Source of the DNA: Janthinobacterium sp.
Lineage (GTDB): Bacteria; Pseudomonadota; Gammaproteobacteria; Burkholderiales; Chitinibacteraceae
NCBI GenBank assembly: GCA_025360045.1
Contig: JANYCY010000086.1
Coordinates: 1 to 53,608, forward strand
DNA: 53,608 bases
Direction of reading: 5' to 3'
Made by a program: the position numbers and the translations under genes. The notes beneath the pieces are model-generated. The model had not been told where the DNA came from. It did not search any database and was given only the letters and a program-made list of their open reading frames with translations. Below are positions 1 to 8,630 of the stretch, piece by piece. Numbering within the stretch: the stretch's first letter is position 1; every line of letters begins with the position of its first letter.

Positions 1-132
1 CCCGCCCTACAAATGCCCAAATACCTAAGTCGATCCTTATAAGGGTGATGTACATACCCCAATGGAGATACATATAGCAGCATCTACCCTAGGTGATATT
101 TCTCTAAAAAAATACGCTAGCCGCCATCATCA
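1..132. repeat. Right end of a GTAGGGCGGG-family repeat, then unassigned DNA
   Basis: The window opens with CCCGCCCTACAAA, which matches the right arm of the short palindromic repeat seen complete at 41210-41270. Most of that copy would lie outside the window. The rest, up to the phosphomannomutase stop codon, shows no gene or clear terminator. Confidence 0.5.
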
Positions 133-1482
133 CTAAGCTAACGGAAACTTCAGAGGTGCGATTGCAGTCGCTAATTCTGAGCGGATCCTCGCTAAGCCCA
201 AGGATGTTTGCGCCTCTATCCTGAGTGTTAAGACCGGTGTGGTATTGGATGCGCGAATCAGGCCAAAGCCATCCGCATATTCAATGCGTAAGCCATCAAT
301 CGTAAAAATACGCAAAGCCTGTGGAAAAACGGCATTTTGAGAAATTTTGGCAACCAGCTGATGCCCATCTTGCTCTAAAGCCACTTGTAGCTCCGGCGTA
401 GAAACAGAAGTAGGCAAGCTGAGTAACATTTGCTCCAAATCATGCTCAGCCATTAGGCTTAAAAAACGCGCCCCTGCAAACAAAGCGTCATCGTCTTGCC
501 AATCAATAAAAGCAAAGTGCCCCGATAACTCGCCAGCCAGCAAAGCTTGGGAGGCGTGTAAATGACGCTTCATATGCCCGTGGCCCGTCGGAATCGCTGC
601 GCAACTCCCGCCCTTGCTTTTCACCCATTCAGCAATTAAGCCGCTCGATTTCACATCGTATAAGATATGACCCGGCTGCTTTTCTAGGGCGGCGGCGGCA
701 AATAGCATCAGTAATCGATCGCCAGGGATACTCGTGCCATGGCGGGTCACCACGCCTAATCGATCGCCATCGCCATCAAACGCCAAACCAATATCTGCAC
801 CATGCGCTTGTACCGCCAGTTTTAAATCTGCCAGATTCGCCTCAACCTGTGGATCGGGATGATGATGAGGAAAAGCACCATCCACTTGGCAAAACAGCTC
901 AATCACTTCACAGCCCAAAGCGCGATATAAATCAGGGGCAAATGCACCTGGCACGCCGTTGCCACAATCGACCACAATCTTAAAAGGCCGTGCTAAAGGA
1001 CTCGTAGCGGCCACAGCAGCATAATAATCAGCGGCAATATTGAGCGGCTGAATCTGGCCGATCCCAACAATAAAATCATCCGCCTCAATCCGTAGCCGTA
1101 AAGCCTGCAAGGCTTCACCATCAATGGTTTCACCTGCCAACGTCATTTTAATACCATTGTAGTCAGCAGGATTATGGCTGCCCGTAATCATTACCCCTGA
1201 ACCATTCGCCCACCGACGGGCCGCAAAATAAAGTAAGGGCGTGGCTGCCATTCCCATATCTAAAACCGTGATTCCGCTCAGAACTAGCGCATCAATCAAA
1301 GCCCGAGCTAAGGCAGGGCTAGAAAAACGACCGTCTCTTGCCACGGCAATCTGCTTAACCCCCCGTGCATGTGCTTCGGCCCCGAGGCCTAAGCCAATAA
1401 AATGGGCCGCCTCTGGGCTCAGCAAGGAAGTTTTAGCGCGAACATCGTAAGCTTTAAAGAGGGACGGAGAAAGGATAGGCAC
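133..1482 (-). CDS. Phosphomannomutase/phosphoglucomutase
   Basis: A 449-aa alpha-D-phosphohexomutase that interconverts hexose-6-phosphates and hexose-1-phosphates in the cytoplasm, supplying sugar nucleotides for LPS or exopolysaccharide. Visible family motifs are the phosphoserine loop TGSHNP (near residue 100), the metal-binding FDGDGDR loop (near 235), the sugar-specificity loop GELSGH and the C-terminal phosphate-binding RASNTTP. An open frame extends 34 codons upstream, but I prefer the GTG at 1482: an AGGAAG ribosome-binding site lies 6 nt before it, and the family's FKAYDVR motif starts just after. That site overlaps the TAG stop of the upstream hydrolase gene, so the two are probably translated from one mRNA. 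The family is certain; whether mannose or glucose phosphates are preferred is not. Confidence 0.9.
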   Translation of the reverse strand: MPILSPSLFKAYDVRAKTSLLSPEAAHFIGLGLGAEAHARGVKQIAVARDGRFSSPALARALIDALVLSGITVLDMGMAATPLLYFAARRWANGSGVMITGSHNPADYNGIKMTLAGETIDGEALQALRLRIEADDFIVGIGQIQPLNIAADYYAAVAATSPLARPFKIVVDCGNGVPGAFAPDLYRALGCEVIELFCQVDGAFPHHHPDPQVEANLADLKLAVQAHGADIGLAFDGDGDRLGVVTRHGTSIPGDRLLMLFAAAALEKQPGHILYDVKSSGLIAEWVKSKGGSCAAIPTGHGHMKRHLHASQALLAGELSGHFAFIDWQDDDALFAGARFLSLMAEHDLEQMLLSLPTSVSTPELQVALEQDGHQLVAKISQNAVFPQALRIFTIDGLRIEYADGFGLIRASNTTPVLTLRIEAQTSLGLARIRSELATAIAPLKFPLA

Positions 1483-1492
1483 AAGCAACTTC

Positions 1493-2503
1493 CTAACGAG
1501 GTAGATGGCACTGAAAAAAACGAAGCAAAGTTTGCGGCAGCCATTGCAAATGGCCTGGCATCCCCCCCGAAACAAAGCCAACATGCCCGCCTTCTAAGGA
1601 CTGCATCAGCGTAACGTGATCAGATACATCCGCTTTCGAAGGCAAAGATTCAAAAGGCACAAAAGGATCATTTTTTGCATTAATCACTAAACTCGGCAAA
1701 CGAATCGCCGCAAGATAAGACTTACTACTGGCAGCTTGCCAATAATGGTCAACACCTTTAAAGCCATGAATTGGAGCCGTTACTAAATCATCAAATTCAC
1801 GCAAAGTGGTTGCGCGACGTAAGCCTATCTGATCAAGGAAAGGATTATCAACCAGCTTCAGTTTAGCAAAAGTCTTTTTGCGTAAGCTGCGCAAAAATTC
1901 ACGTGTGTATACACGACGATTAAAGCCCTGATCTAAAGCAGCTCCTGTTGCCGCCAAATCCATCGGTGCGCAAACCGCCGCAGCCCCATCAATCACCGCC
2001 GCCGCCGCATCACCCTGCTCCCCTAGCCACTTGAGTAAAGCATTCCCTCCAAGCGACACACCCACCGCAAAAATCGGTACATCGGGATGCTGGGCACGAA
2101 TCCGGCATAACACCCAATCGATTTCAGCAGAATCCCCTGCGTGATAAGCCCTAGGTAAGCGATTAATGGCATTACCACATGAGCGAAAATGCGGCACAAC
2201 GCCCCGCCAGCCTTGCAAATACAGATAATCAAACAGGGAAGTAGCGTAATGGCTGCGTGAGCTGCCTTCTAAACCATGAAATAACACCACCAAAGGTGTG
2301 CCTGCTCGGCCATCAACCCAATCGACCACAATAGAATCTAAATCGGGCGTGATCCATGATTCTCTTCGATACGCCGGCATTTTTTTCCACATCATGGTGG
2401 CAGGATAAATCGTCTGCGCATGCCCGCCCGGCAGCCATGCAGGGGCTAGATAAGCCGGTACAGAAAAAGGAAGGGCACGAGACATAGCGAGAGAAATATC
2501 CAA
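1493..2503 (-). CDS. yheT: YheT-family alpha/beta hydrolase
   Basis: A 336-aa alpha/beta-fold hydrolase of the YheT/EMB8 group. The opening PAWLPGGHAQTIYP is typical of the group. The nucleophile elbow is GVSLGGN, the oxyanion region is LFHGLEG, and the likely acid and base are the Asp in NAKNDPF and the His in EGGHVGF. Family members are reported as esterases of uncertain substrate, so no pathway can be given. The start is unclear: TTG at 2503 and ATG at 2485 (protein MSRALPF) are both possible and neither has a good Shine-Dalgarno sequence. It probably forms an operon with the phosphohexomutase 10 bp downstream. A terminator-like hairpin sits immediately before the start. Confidence 0.85.
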   Translation of the reverse strand: MDISLAMSRALPFSVPAYLAPAWLPGGHAQTIYPATMMWKKMPAYRRESWITPDLDSIVVDWVDGRAGTPLVVLFHGLEGSSRSHYATSLFDYLYLQGWRGVVPHFRSCGNAINRLPRAYHAGDSAEIDWVLCRIRAQHPDVPIFAVGVSLGGNALLKWLGEQGDAAAAVIDGAAAVCAPMDLAATGAALDQGFNRRVYTREFLRSLRKKTFAKLKLVDNPFLDQIGLRRATTLREFDDLVTAPIHGFKGVDHYWQAASSKSYLAAIRLPSLVINAKNDPFVPFESLPSKADVSDHVTLMQSLEGGHVGFVSGGMPGHLQWLPQTLLRFFQCHLPR

Positions 2504-2520
2504 AGAGGCAATGCAGAAAA

Positions 2521-2544
2521 AAAGGGGCGAATAAACGCCCCTTT
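2521..2544 (-). terminator. Terminator or attenuator hairpin just upstream of yheT
   Basis: The stem AAAGGGGCG/CGCCCCTTT has a 6-nt loop and, on the minus strand, is followed by a run of T. It lies ~380 bp beyond the ybiT stop codon but only ~18 bp before the first possible yheT start, so it could end the ybiT transcript or act as an attenuator for yheT. Confidence 0.65.
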
Positions 2545-2676
2545 AATTTTAACACCAAAACTTACACAAAGTTTTCTTTAGATTTCAAAAAAATAAGCAT
2601 TTTGAAATACAACTGCTCTGATCCACTAAAAACAGCTAAGGACTTGGCTTATATTAACTTCCCACGCCGATCTGTC

Positions 2677-2750
2677 CGTCATCCCCGAATGGTTTTATCG
2701 GGGATCCAGCAGAGCCACTGGATTCCCGACAGAAGCACTCGGGAATGACG
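2677..2750. repeat. 74-bp palindromic dispersed repeat (family A), copy 1
   Basis: The element begins CGTCATCCCCGA and ends TCGGGAATGACG, so its ends are inverted repeats. A copy of the same length with about three mismatches lies at 42066-42139, and a more diverged one at 53472-53544. It has no coding frame. It lies in the 422-bp gap between ybiT and yheT. Confidence 0.85.
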
Positions 2751-2810
2751 ATCAAAAGAAGTGAGCCATCTCGGGGTTTATTTCTCCCCCTATCCAAAGC
2801 ACTAAAGACA

Positions 2811-2880
2811 AGGAGAAAACCGATGATTTCTCTTGGTTTTCTCCGTGTACTCTGTGTCCTCTGTGGTTCAAGATTTGGGT
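2811..2880. repeat. CACGGAGA-type repeat (family D), copy 1
   Basis: The stretch contains GGAGAAAACC, then GGTTTTCTCCGTGTACTC and GTGGTTCAAGATTTGGGTTT. The same building blocks recur at 46470-46505 and, as a larger inverted arrangement, at 47743-47908. It is non-coding. Confidence 0.6.
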
Positions 2881-2925
2881 TTATTTCGTAAGCCTGAGTG
2901 CTTACTTTGAAATCACTTAAAGCTT

Positions 2926-4530
2926 TTAATCAAGACCTCGGCTCGCCAAGTAATCTTCATAACCACCCACATAGTAGTTATATGTGCCATCGCCATTCAG
3001 CTCTAAGATTTGCGTTGCCAGCGAGCTTACAAAAATACGGTCATGCGATACAAACAGCAGCGTGCCCTTGAATAAATCCAGTGCCAAATTCAAAGATTCA
3101 ATCGACTCCATATCCATATGGTTAGTCGGCTCATCCATAATCAGCACATTCGGCGTTTCAAGGATGAGCTTACCGTATAGCATGCGGCCTTTTTCACCAC
3201 CTGACAGCACGGTCACCATTTTCTTCACATCATCACCGCCAAACAGCAAGCGACCCAAGATGCTGCGAATCACTTGATCATCAGTACCGGGCTGGCTCCA
3301 CTGCTTCATCCAGTCAAACAGAGTGATTTCTTGTTCAAAATCGGCTTCATGATCCTGAGCAAAATAACCAAGCTGAGCTTTTTCTGCCCATTTAATTTTA
3401 CCGCTATCAGGATGAATCACATCCATCAGCAGCTTCATCAAGGTCGATTTACCCACGCCGTTACCACCAATGATGGCGATTTTCTGACCTGCTTCGATGA
3501 TCAGGTCTAGGTTTTGGATCAACGGCTTATCAAAAGACTTAGACACCAAAGACAGCTCAACGGCCTGACGATGTAGCTTGGATTTTTCTTCCACTTCAAA
3601 GCGAATATAAGGATTTTGGCGGCTCGATGGTTTGACATCAACCATGCCTTCTTTAATCTTATCCGCCAGCTTCAAGCGGCTTGTTGCCTGACGTGCTTTT
3701 GATTTATTGGCTGAGAAACGCGCAGCAAAAGAATTAAGCTCAGCTACTTTTTCTTTGGCTTTTTGGTTATCAGTCAGTAAACGCTCACGCGCTTGTGTTG
3801 ATGCAATCATATAATCGTCGTAAGTACCCGGATAAATACGGATTTCACGGAAATCTACGTCGGCCACGTGAGTGCACACTTGATTCAAAAAGTGCCTATC
3901 GTGAGAAATAATAATCATGGTGGAATCGCGCTCATTCAGCGAGTTTTCCAACCAACGAATCGTGTTGATATCCAAGTTATTGGTCGGCTCATCGAGCAGC
4001 AATACTTCTGGGTTAGAAAACAGGGCTTGCGCCAGCAATACACGCAATTTCCAACCTGGTGCTACATCACTCATCGGGCCAGAGTGCTGCTCAATTGGAA
4101 TACCCGCACCCAGCAATAACGCACCGGCGCGCGCTTCAGCCGTATAGCCATCGTACTCAGCCACTTTGCCTTCCAGCTCTGCCGCGCGCATATAATCGTC
4201 TTCAGTCGCTTCTAAATTGGCATAAATCGCATCACGCTCTGCCAATACCGCCCACAACTCTGCATGACCTTGCATCACCACATCGATCACACGCAAGTCT
4301 TCAAATGCAAATTGATCCTGTGTCAGCTTACCCAGACGCACGCCGGGTTCTAACATCACATTGCCGCCGGTCGGCTCTAAATCGCCGCCCAAAATTTTCA
4401 TAAAGGTTGATTTACCGCAACCATTTGCGCCAATCAAGCCATAACGATTACCGTCGCCAAACTTGACCGAAACCTTTTCAAACAAAGGCTTTGCGCCAAA
4501 CTGCATCGTAATATTAGCCGTACTAATCAT
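2926..4530 (-). CDS. ybiT: ABC-F family ATPase YbiT
   Basis: A 534-aa soluble ABC-F protein with two nucleotide-binding domains and no membrane segment. Domain 1 has Walker A GANGCGKS (near residue 36) and Walker [12 protein letters not shown]. Domain 2 has Walker A GGNGVGKS, the signature LSGGEKGR and Walker [12 protein letters not shown]. The charged linker lies between them. The first signature is degenerate ([13 protein letters not shown]), as in E. coli YbiT, which the sequence matches closely throughout and in length. ABC-F proteins bind the ribosomal E site and relieve stalled or non-productive translation states; the exact role of YbiT is less settled. A GAGGG site precedes the ATG. 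It appears to be a single-gene unit. Confidence 0.93.
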   Translation of the reverse strand: MISTANITMQFGAKPLFEKVSVKFGDGNRYGLIGANGCGKSTFMKILGGDLEPTGGNVMLEPGVRLGKLTQDQFAFEDLRVIDVVMQGHAELWAVLAERDAIYANLEATEDDYMRAAELEGKVAEYDGYTAEARAGALLLGAGIPIEQHSGPMSDVAPGWKLRVLLAQALFSNPEVLLLDEPTNNLDINTIRWLENSLNERDSTMIIISHDRHFLNQVCTHVADVDFREIRIYPGTYDDYMIASTQARERLLTDNQKAKEKVAELNSFAARFSANKSKARQATSRLKLADKIKEGMVDVKPSSRQNPYIRFEVEEKSKLHRQAVELSLVSKSFDKPLIQNLDLIIEAGQKIAIIGGNGVGKSTLMKLLMDVIHPDSGKIKWAEKAQLGYFAQDHEADFEQEITLFDWMKQWSQPGTDDQVIRSILGRLLFGGDDVKKMVTVLSGGEKGRMLYGKLILETPNVLIMDEPTNHMDMESIESLNLALDLFKGTLLFVSHDRIFVSSLATQILELNGDGTYNYYVGGYEDYLASRGLD

Positions 4531-5296
4531 GGTCCGTTTACCCTCAACTGCACAAAAACATCGTTGTATTAAATTTAAGAAAATTTATTTTTTACTGATT
4601 CGTCAAACAAAGATGCGCTGTCGCAATTTCAAAGAAGAGACTACGCCAGCATAAAGGGTGGGATTTTATCACAGCACAGCCACTTGATCGCCATGCCATC
4701 CCTAGCAGCCGATCAAATGTGTGTAGAAAAGGCAAAACAAGCGTCTTAGTGGCATTAATTGCGTAAGCAAGGCTTTAAGTTGTAAGCCTAGCAACGCTAT
4801 ACTAAAGCGACTTTCTTACTCCATACCTATACTGATGTGGTGTCTTTCACAACAAATATCAACTTTACCAAGACATGCACAATGACATAAGCATTATCCT
4901 TTCTAACTATGTAAAATAAAACAATATTAAATTTAATTGATTAGTAAAGTAAGTAACCAAGCATAAATTATCCAATCTTTTTCAATCATGCGTTTTTCGT
5001 AGGGTGCAAAACGCCGTAGGCGTTACGCACCAAGAGCTGGTGCGCAAGAAAGGCACTTGCACACCCTACGAAAATCACATGTTTTTTCTTTTAAAAATGC
5101 GTGATAACTGATGTCGAACTACTTAGCTCTTAATTATTAATAAAAAAGAAATAAATTACACCGATCAGCAGAGGCAGATCGTAAAATAAAACAATTGCGA
5201 TCTCTCAAAAAAAACACCTCAGCCCTTTTTTTCCGCATAGCATGCGACTTAGTCATATTCTTCAACCGATTTTGTGCAGCAAGGTAGGACCACGCA
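4531..5296. other. 766-bp AT-rich intergenic region with one palindrome
   Basis: This gap separates the divergent ybiT and the PilZ-like gene, so it should hold both promoters, but no promoter stands out. The only clear structure is the imperfect palindrome at 4998-5070. No convincing short gene is visible. Confidence 0.6.
4998..5070. repeat. CGTAGGGTGCAAAACG palindromic repeat
   Basis: It starts CGTAGGGTGC and ends GCACACCCTACG, with inner complementary blocks (GCGTTACGCACC / GGTGCGCAAG) that could fold into a branched hairpin, flanked by TTTTT and AAAA. It resembles the GTAGG-ended palindromes elsewhere in the window but has different inner sequence. Confidence 0.7.
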
Positions 5297-6817
5297 ATGT
5301 TTGATATCAAAGGCCTTGTAAACTCACTCTTTCAGCCAAACACACAAGAAGGTGTTTTTGATCTGAAATCCGCCACAATATTTATGGAAGAGCTGCCTGA
5401 GAGTGATATTTTACAAGCGCAAATAGAGATCGTTAAGGCACTAAAACAGCTCAATAGCACTCCAAAAGTCAGTATGAGTGAGCGCTTTAAAACCATCCCC
5501 TACCTTGAAGAAAAAGCGCAGCCACTACAGAACCATTTACTGGATATCTATCATGGCCGCCTCATTGAAGAAGGCATCAGCGCCCACCAAGTTTTGCCCA
5601 CTATATTAAGTTTTTGGCATGAAATGGCAACCGGATATCTGAGCTGTATTAAACAAGTAAATCAAAAAAAGTTTACACTTATACAAGAAAAAAAAATTGA
5701 GCTTTTTACGCTAAGAGCAATGGAGCTATACGCTATCCAAGCGCAATACTCTTATATGCGCCACTTAGAAATTGATCATCAAATTTGGCGCAATCTCAAT
5801 CGCCTGTATCACTTTTCAGAACAAAGCAATTTTGCCAATAAATCACTAAATACAGAAAATACCAGTATTCAACGCTGCTATATTCAAGCCCTCATGCTAT
5901 CGCTTTCTAACCCAGAAAAACTTCAATCCGCCCAAATAGAGCTCATTGCAATCTGGCTACAAAAATGGAGTGCAGAGATTAAGCTTGAAACAGCGCTACA
6001 AACACAACAACACTTATTTGCGATTAATTTAACCGGCACATCGGCCCCCAAGCGTATCCGCCGCGATATGGTGGGAGAAAACTGGCGCTATTGGTCAGCA
6101 GATCCTATTACAGAACAAATCCACCGCCTCATTACACAGCTCAAACAAGGTGAAACGCCTAATAGTTTAGGCCTCCCCACAGAAACAGCATCCCCCATTA
6201 ATTTAGAACAATTACAGATTCTCAGCTCTCTATGGTCACGCGACGCAGAAACACCTGTACGCAAACACCAAAGGCAAAACAATAATAAATCAATTCGAGT
6301 CATTATCGGGATTCAAAATACTATTCCCTATATGACTCAACAAGGAAAAACATCCCGCAATAGTGGCGATCATATCAGCACCGAAAAATGGGAATTAGGC
6401 GACGAAAGTACCAGCGGCTTTGGCTTAAATTACCATAGTGACACTCAACTCGAAATTGGTGAATTGCTAGGCTTAGCCAATCTAAGCAACTACCCATTTA
6501 CCATTGGTATAGTGCGCCGCTTCAATCGAAGTCATAAAGGCTTTGTGAGTGTTGGGGTAGAAACACTCACACAAAGCCCTGTAATGGTTGAGCTCACCCC
6601 CCTACTCAGTGAAAACAGCTTTCAGTGCATTTATGCCCCCGAAGGCCCTAGCAGCAGCCCCGCGCGTTTTCTGATCATCCCCAATGCGGCATACTCTGAA
6701 AACAGAGAATATAAATTCACTGCCCAAGGTAAAAGCTACCGCATTCGGCTATCCCCTGCGCTTGAGCACACCCCCTCTTTTGTACTGGCTAAATTTACCG
6801 TGCTAGAAAAACTTTAA
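5297..6817 (+). CDS. Hypothetical protein with possible C-terminal PilZ-like domain
   Basis: A 506-aa soluble protein that I do not recognise as a named family. Residues 1-310 look mostly helical, with no signal peptide or membrane segment. The C-terminal part fits the order of a PilZ c-di-GMP-binding barrel: RKHQR at 322-326 (RxxxR), a predicted strand IRVIIGI, DESTSG at 369-374 ([D/N]xSxxG), then EIGELLGL, FTIGIVRR and VGVETL. The gap between the two binding motifs is longer than usual because of an inserted polar loop. If real, this would be a c-di-GMP receptor. The ATG follows AAGGTAGGACCACGCA, a good ribosome-binding site. It is monocistronic, with tRNA-Ser downstream. The coding call is firm; the domain call is inference. 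Confidence 0.8.
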   Translation: MFDIKGLVNSLFQPNTQEGVFDLKSATIFMEELPESDILQAQIEIVKALKQLNSTPKVSMSERFKTIPYLEEKAQPLQNHLLDIYHGRLIEEGISAHQVLPTILSFWHEMATGYLSCIKQVNQKKFTLIQEKKIELFTLRAMELYAIQAQYSYMRHLEIDHQIWRNLNRLYHFSEQSNFANKSLNTENTSIQRCYIQALMLSLSNPEKLQSAQIELIAIWLQKWSAEIKLETALQTQQHLFAINLTGTSAPKRIRRDMVGENWRYWSADPITEQIHRLITQLKQGETPNSLGLPTETASPINLEQLQILSSLWSRDAETPVRKHQRQNNNKSIRVIIGIQNTIPYMTQQGKTSRNSGDHISTEKWELGDESTSGFGLNYHSDTQLEIGELLGLANLSNYPFTIGIVRRFNRSHKGFVSVGVETLTQSPVMVELTPLLSENSFQCIYAPEGPSSSPARFLIIPNAAYSENREYKFTAQGKSYRIRLSPALEHTPSFVLAKFTVLEKL

Positions 6818-6854
6818 GACGCCAACCCCGTTTAAATCTTTTTTCATAATTTTC

Positions 6855-6884
6855 TTTACACATTCTAAAAAGTTCCGCTATAAT
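6855..6884 (+). promoter_or_regulatory. Sigma70 promoter for tRNA-Ser
   Basis: TTTACA at 6855-6860 and a perfect TATAAT at 6879-6884 are separated by 18 bp and lie 35 bp before the tRNA. Confidence 0.75.
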
Positions 6885-6918
6885 GCGTTCCTGTCTGAGT
6901 TGCAAGACAAAGAAGAAA

Positions 6919-7008
6919 GGAAGTGTGGCCGAGTGGTTTAAGGCAGCAGTCTTGAAAACTGCCGAGGATGCAAGTCCTCCGTGGGTTCGAATCCGACCGC
7001 TTCCGCCA
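6919..7008 (+). tRNA. tRNA-Ser(UGA)
   Basis: A 90-nt gene including the encoded CCA. The acceptor arms GGAAGTG and CGCTTCC pair (one G-U), the anticodon loop reads CTTGAAA with anticodon TGA, there is a long variable arm typical of serine tRNAs, and the T loop is GTTCGAATC. A strong promoter precedes it and a terminator follows within 15 bp. Confidence 0.97.
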
Positions 7009-7020
7009 GGATTCAAAATA

Positions 7021-7047
7021 AAGCCCCTGATGAGAATCAGGGGCTTT
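7021..7047 (+). terminator. Terminator after tRNA-Ser
   Basis: AAGCCCCTGAT and ATCAGGGGCTT form an 11-bp stem with a GAGA loop, directly downstream of the tRNA and followed by a short T-rich stretch. Confidence 0.8.
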
Positions 7048-7220
7048 ATGCGTTTATACGCCAGATAAATAAGCGCTAGAAAAGCAGAGCCTCATAATCC
7101 TCAATACCAGATATAGCCGCCAATCACACCTCAAAAACTCCTGCAGATACAAACTGATCGCCACCAAACCCCTCTTAATACAGTCATTTAAGTAAATATT
7201 GAGCAATACTTAGAACGCAA

Positions 7221-7244
7221 AAAACCCCACCGAAGTGGGGTTTT
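7221..7244 (-). terminator. Terminator of the 7.3-8.3 kb porin gene
   Basis: AAAACCCCAC/GTGGGGTTTT hairpin with a T run on the minus-strand side, 26 bp after the porin stop codon. Confidence 0.85.
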
Positions 7245-7269
7245 AATATCATTTAATTGAATTAAACGA

Positions 7270-8343
7270 TTAGAAGCCTGTCCATGAACCAAGAACCAGA
7301 CGCTGCATGCTGTCTTTGCCAGCTGCAATCTCTTGATTTTGCCATGTAAAACCAACTGGAGTTTTATCAGCCGCACCCAGTTTAATGTAACGGTATTGAG
7401 CGAATAGCATTGTATTTTTAGAAACGTTATAACCAAGCTGAGTGCTAAATTGATCAGCCTTGTTATCGCCACCGCCGTTATCCTTGATGTGAGTCCAACC
7501 CGCATTCAAAGACAATTTGTCATTGAAGCTGTAACCCACTTTACCGTGGATAGCATCTTCTTTGACATCAGTACGGTCAAACTTGTCGTGAGCCCAGTCC
7601 AAAGACAGTGTAACCGGACCAAACGCGCCACGTGCACCAAGGAAGAATGTGCTGTCGTAACCTGATGCAGCCAGTGCAGCTTTACCAGCCTTATCAATTG
7701 TACCGTCAAGCTTAAATGTTGCTTTTTCTTCTGCTGTTGCATTCTTTTGAGCCAAGTAAGAAGCATCAATATGGAAAGCACCAAATGTTGCACCACCGCC
7801 TAACTCATAACCCTGAGTACCATTATTCTTATCAGTAAAACCATTACCCAAATCAGCAGATGCAAAAACGTTCACATTACCAAAAGTACCTTCGTAACCC
7901 ACTGCGTTATCAAAGAATGCGCCTGAACCAACACCACGGTCTTCACCAGTATTACCCGAACCATCTGTCAGGTAAGGCCAGTCTTTTTGCAGGTAAGTTT
8001 GTTGGAAAATACGGCCAAACTTAACTGTACCCATGCCGCCTTTCACACCAATGTAAGCTTCACGAGTGCCAAATTGAGCTGGGCCAGTTGCTTTGTTGCT
8101 GCCGCCTGGGCCTGGCTTTTGCGAGATGCGCCAGATAGTGGACGCACCGTTATCCCACTTATCTGCACCATCAAAATTGATAACAACAGGGGTATCAATT
8201 GCAAACTTACCCTTGCCATCAACGGTCTGGTTGGAATAGTACATTACATCCAATTCAGCAGAACCACTAATAGTAACTTCTGCGTAAGCAGATGCGGAGC
8301 ATGCAGCTGCAACAGCAGCGACGATCAGAGCACGTTTAAACAT
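7270..8343 (-). CDS. Gram-negative trimeric porin (paralog 1)
   Basis: A 357-aa outer-membrane porin of the betaproteobacterial general-porin family. The signal peptide ends at about ASAYA|EVTISG (residue 21/22). Next come the typical first strand VTISGSAELDVMYYSNQ, the KFGRIFQQTY eyelet region, many alternating-hydrophobicity strands, and a C-terminal phenylalanine (GSWTGF) needed for BAM-dependent insertion. Such porins form 16-stranded trimers for passive uptake of small solutes. It is a diverged paralog of the next gene and lies 287 bp downstream of it on the same strand; each has its own terminator, so they are probably transcribed separately. GAGAGAGATG before the ATG gives a usable ribosome-binding site. 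Confidence 0.93.
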   Translation of the reverse strand: MFKRALIVAAVAAACSASAYAEVTISGSAELDVMYYSNQTVDGKGKFAIDTPVVINFDGADKWDNGASTIWRISQKPGPGGSNKATGPAQFGTREAYIGVKGGMGTVKFGRIFQQTYLQKDWPYLTDGSGNTGEDRGVGSGAFFDNAVGYEGTFGNVNVFASADLGNGFTDKNNGTQGYELGGGATFGAFHIDASYLAQKNATAEEKATFKLDGTIDKAGKAALAASGYDSTFFLGARGAFGPVTLSLDWAHDKFDRTDVKEDAIHGKVGYSFNDKLSLNAGWTHIKDNGGGDNKADQFSTQLGYNVSKNTMLFAQYRYIKLGAADKTPVGFTWQNQEIAAGKDSMQRLVLGSWTGF

Positions 8344-8532
8344 TATTCATCTCTCTCTTAAAGGGATATGGTTTTTTTAACTTCGGTACATCAAGGCATA
8401 TTTGCTTGTGTTACGAAGCTAGAATACTCAATAGGTACAAACCCATGCAATATTGCGTCGCGTATCTGCAACATTGTGTGGCCCAAATGCAACACAGATC
8501 CCTCAAGAGTGGCGTAGATACTAGCGCGCACG

Positions 8533-8567
8533 AAAAAACGCCACGATTTGCATCGTGGCGTTTTTTT
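8533..8567 (-). terminator. Terminator of the 8.6-9.8 kb porin gene
   Basis: The stem CGCCACGAT/ATCGTGGCG is flanked by A6 and T7, so it is a strong hairpin that could work in both directions. It lies between the two porin genes. Confidence 0.9.
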
Positions 8568-8630
8568 AGACTTTAAAGTGCTAAACCAGCATGAAATGCC
8601 TATCTATCACTTTCAGGGCAGGTTCTGTAA

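Noticed and set aside
6795-7016. 73-aa minus-strand open frame overlapping tRNA-Ser
   Set aside because: It is antisense through the tRNA gene and its promoter; the protein is a translation of the tRNA and terminator.
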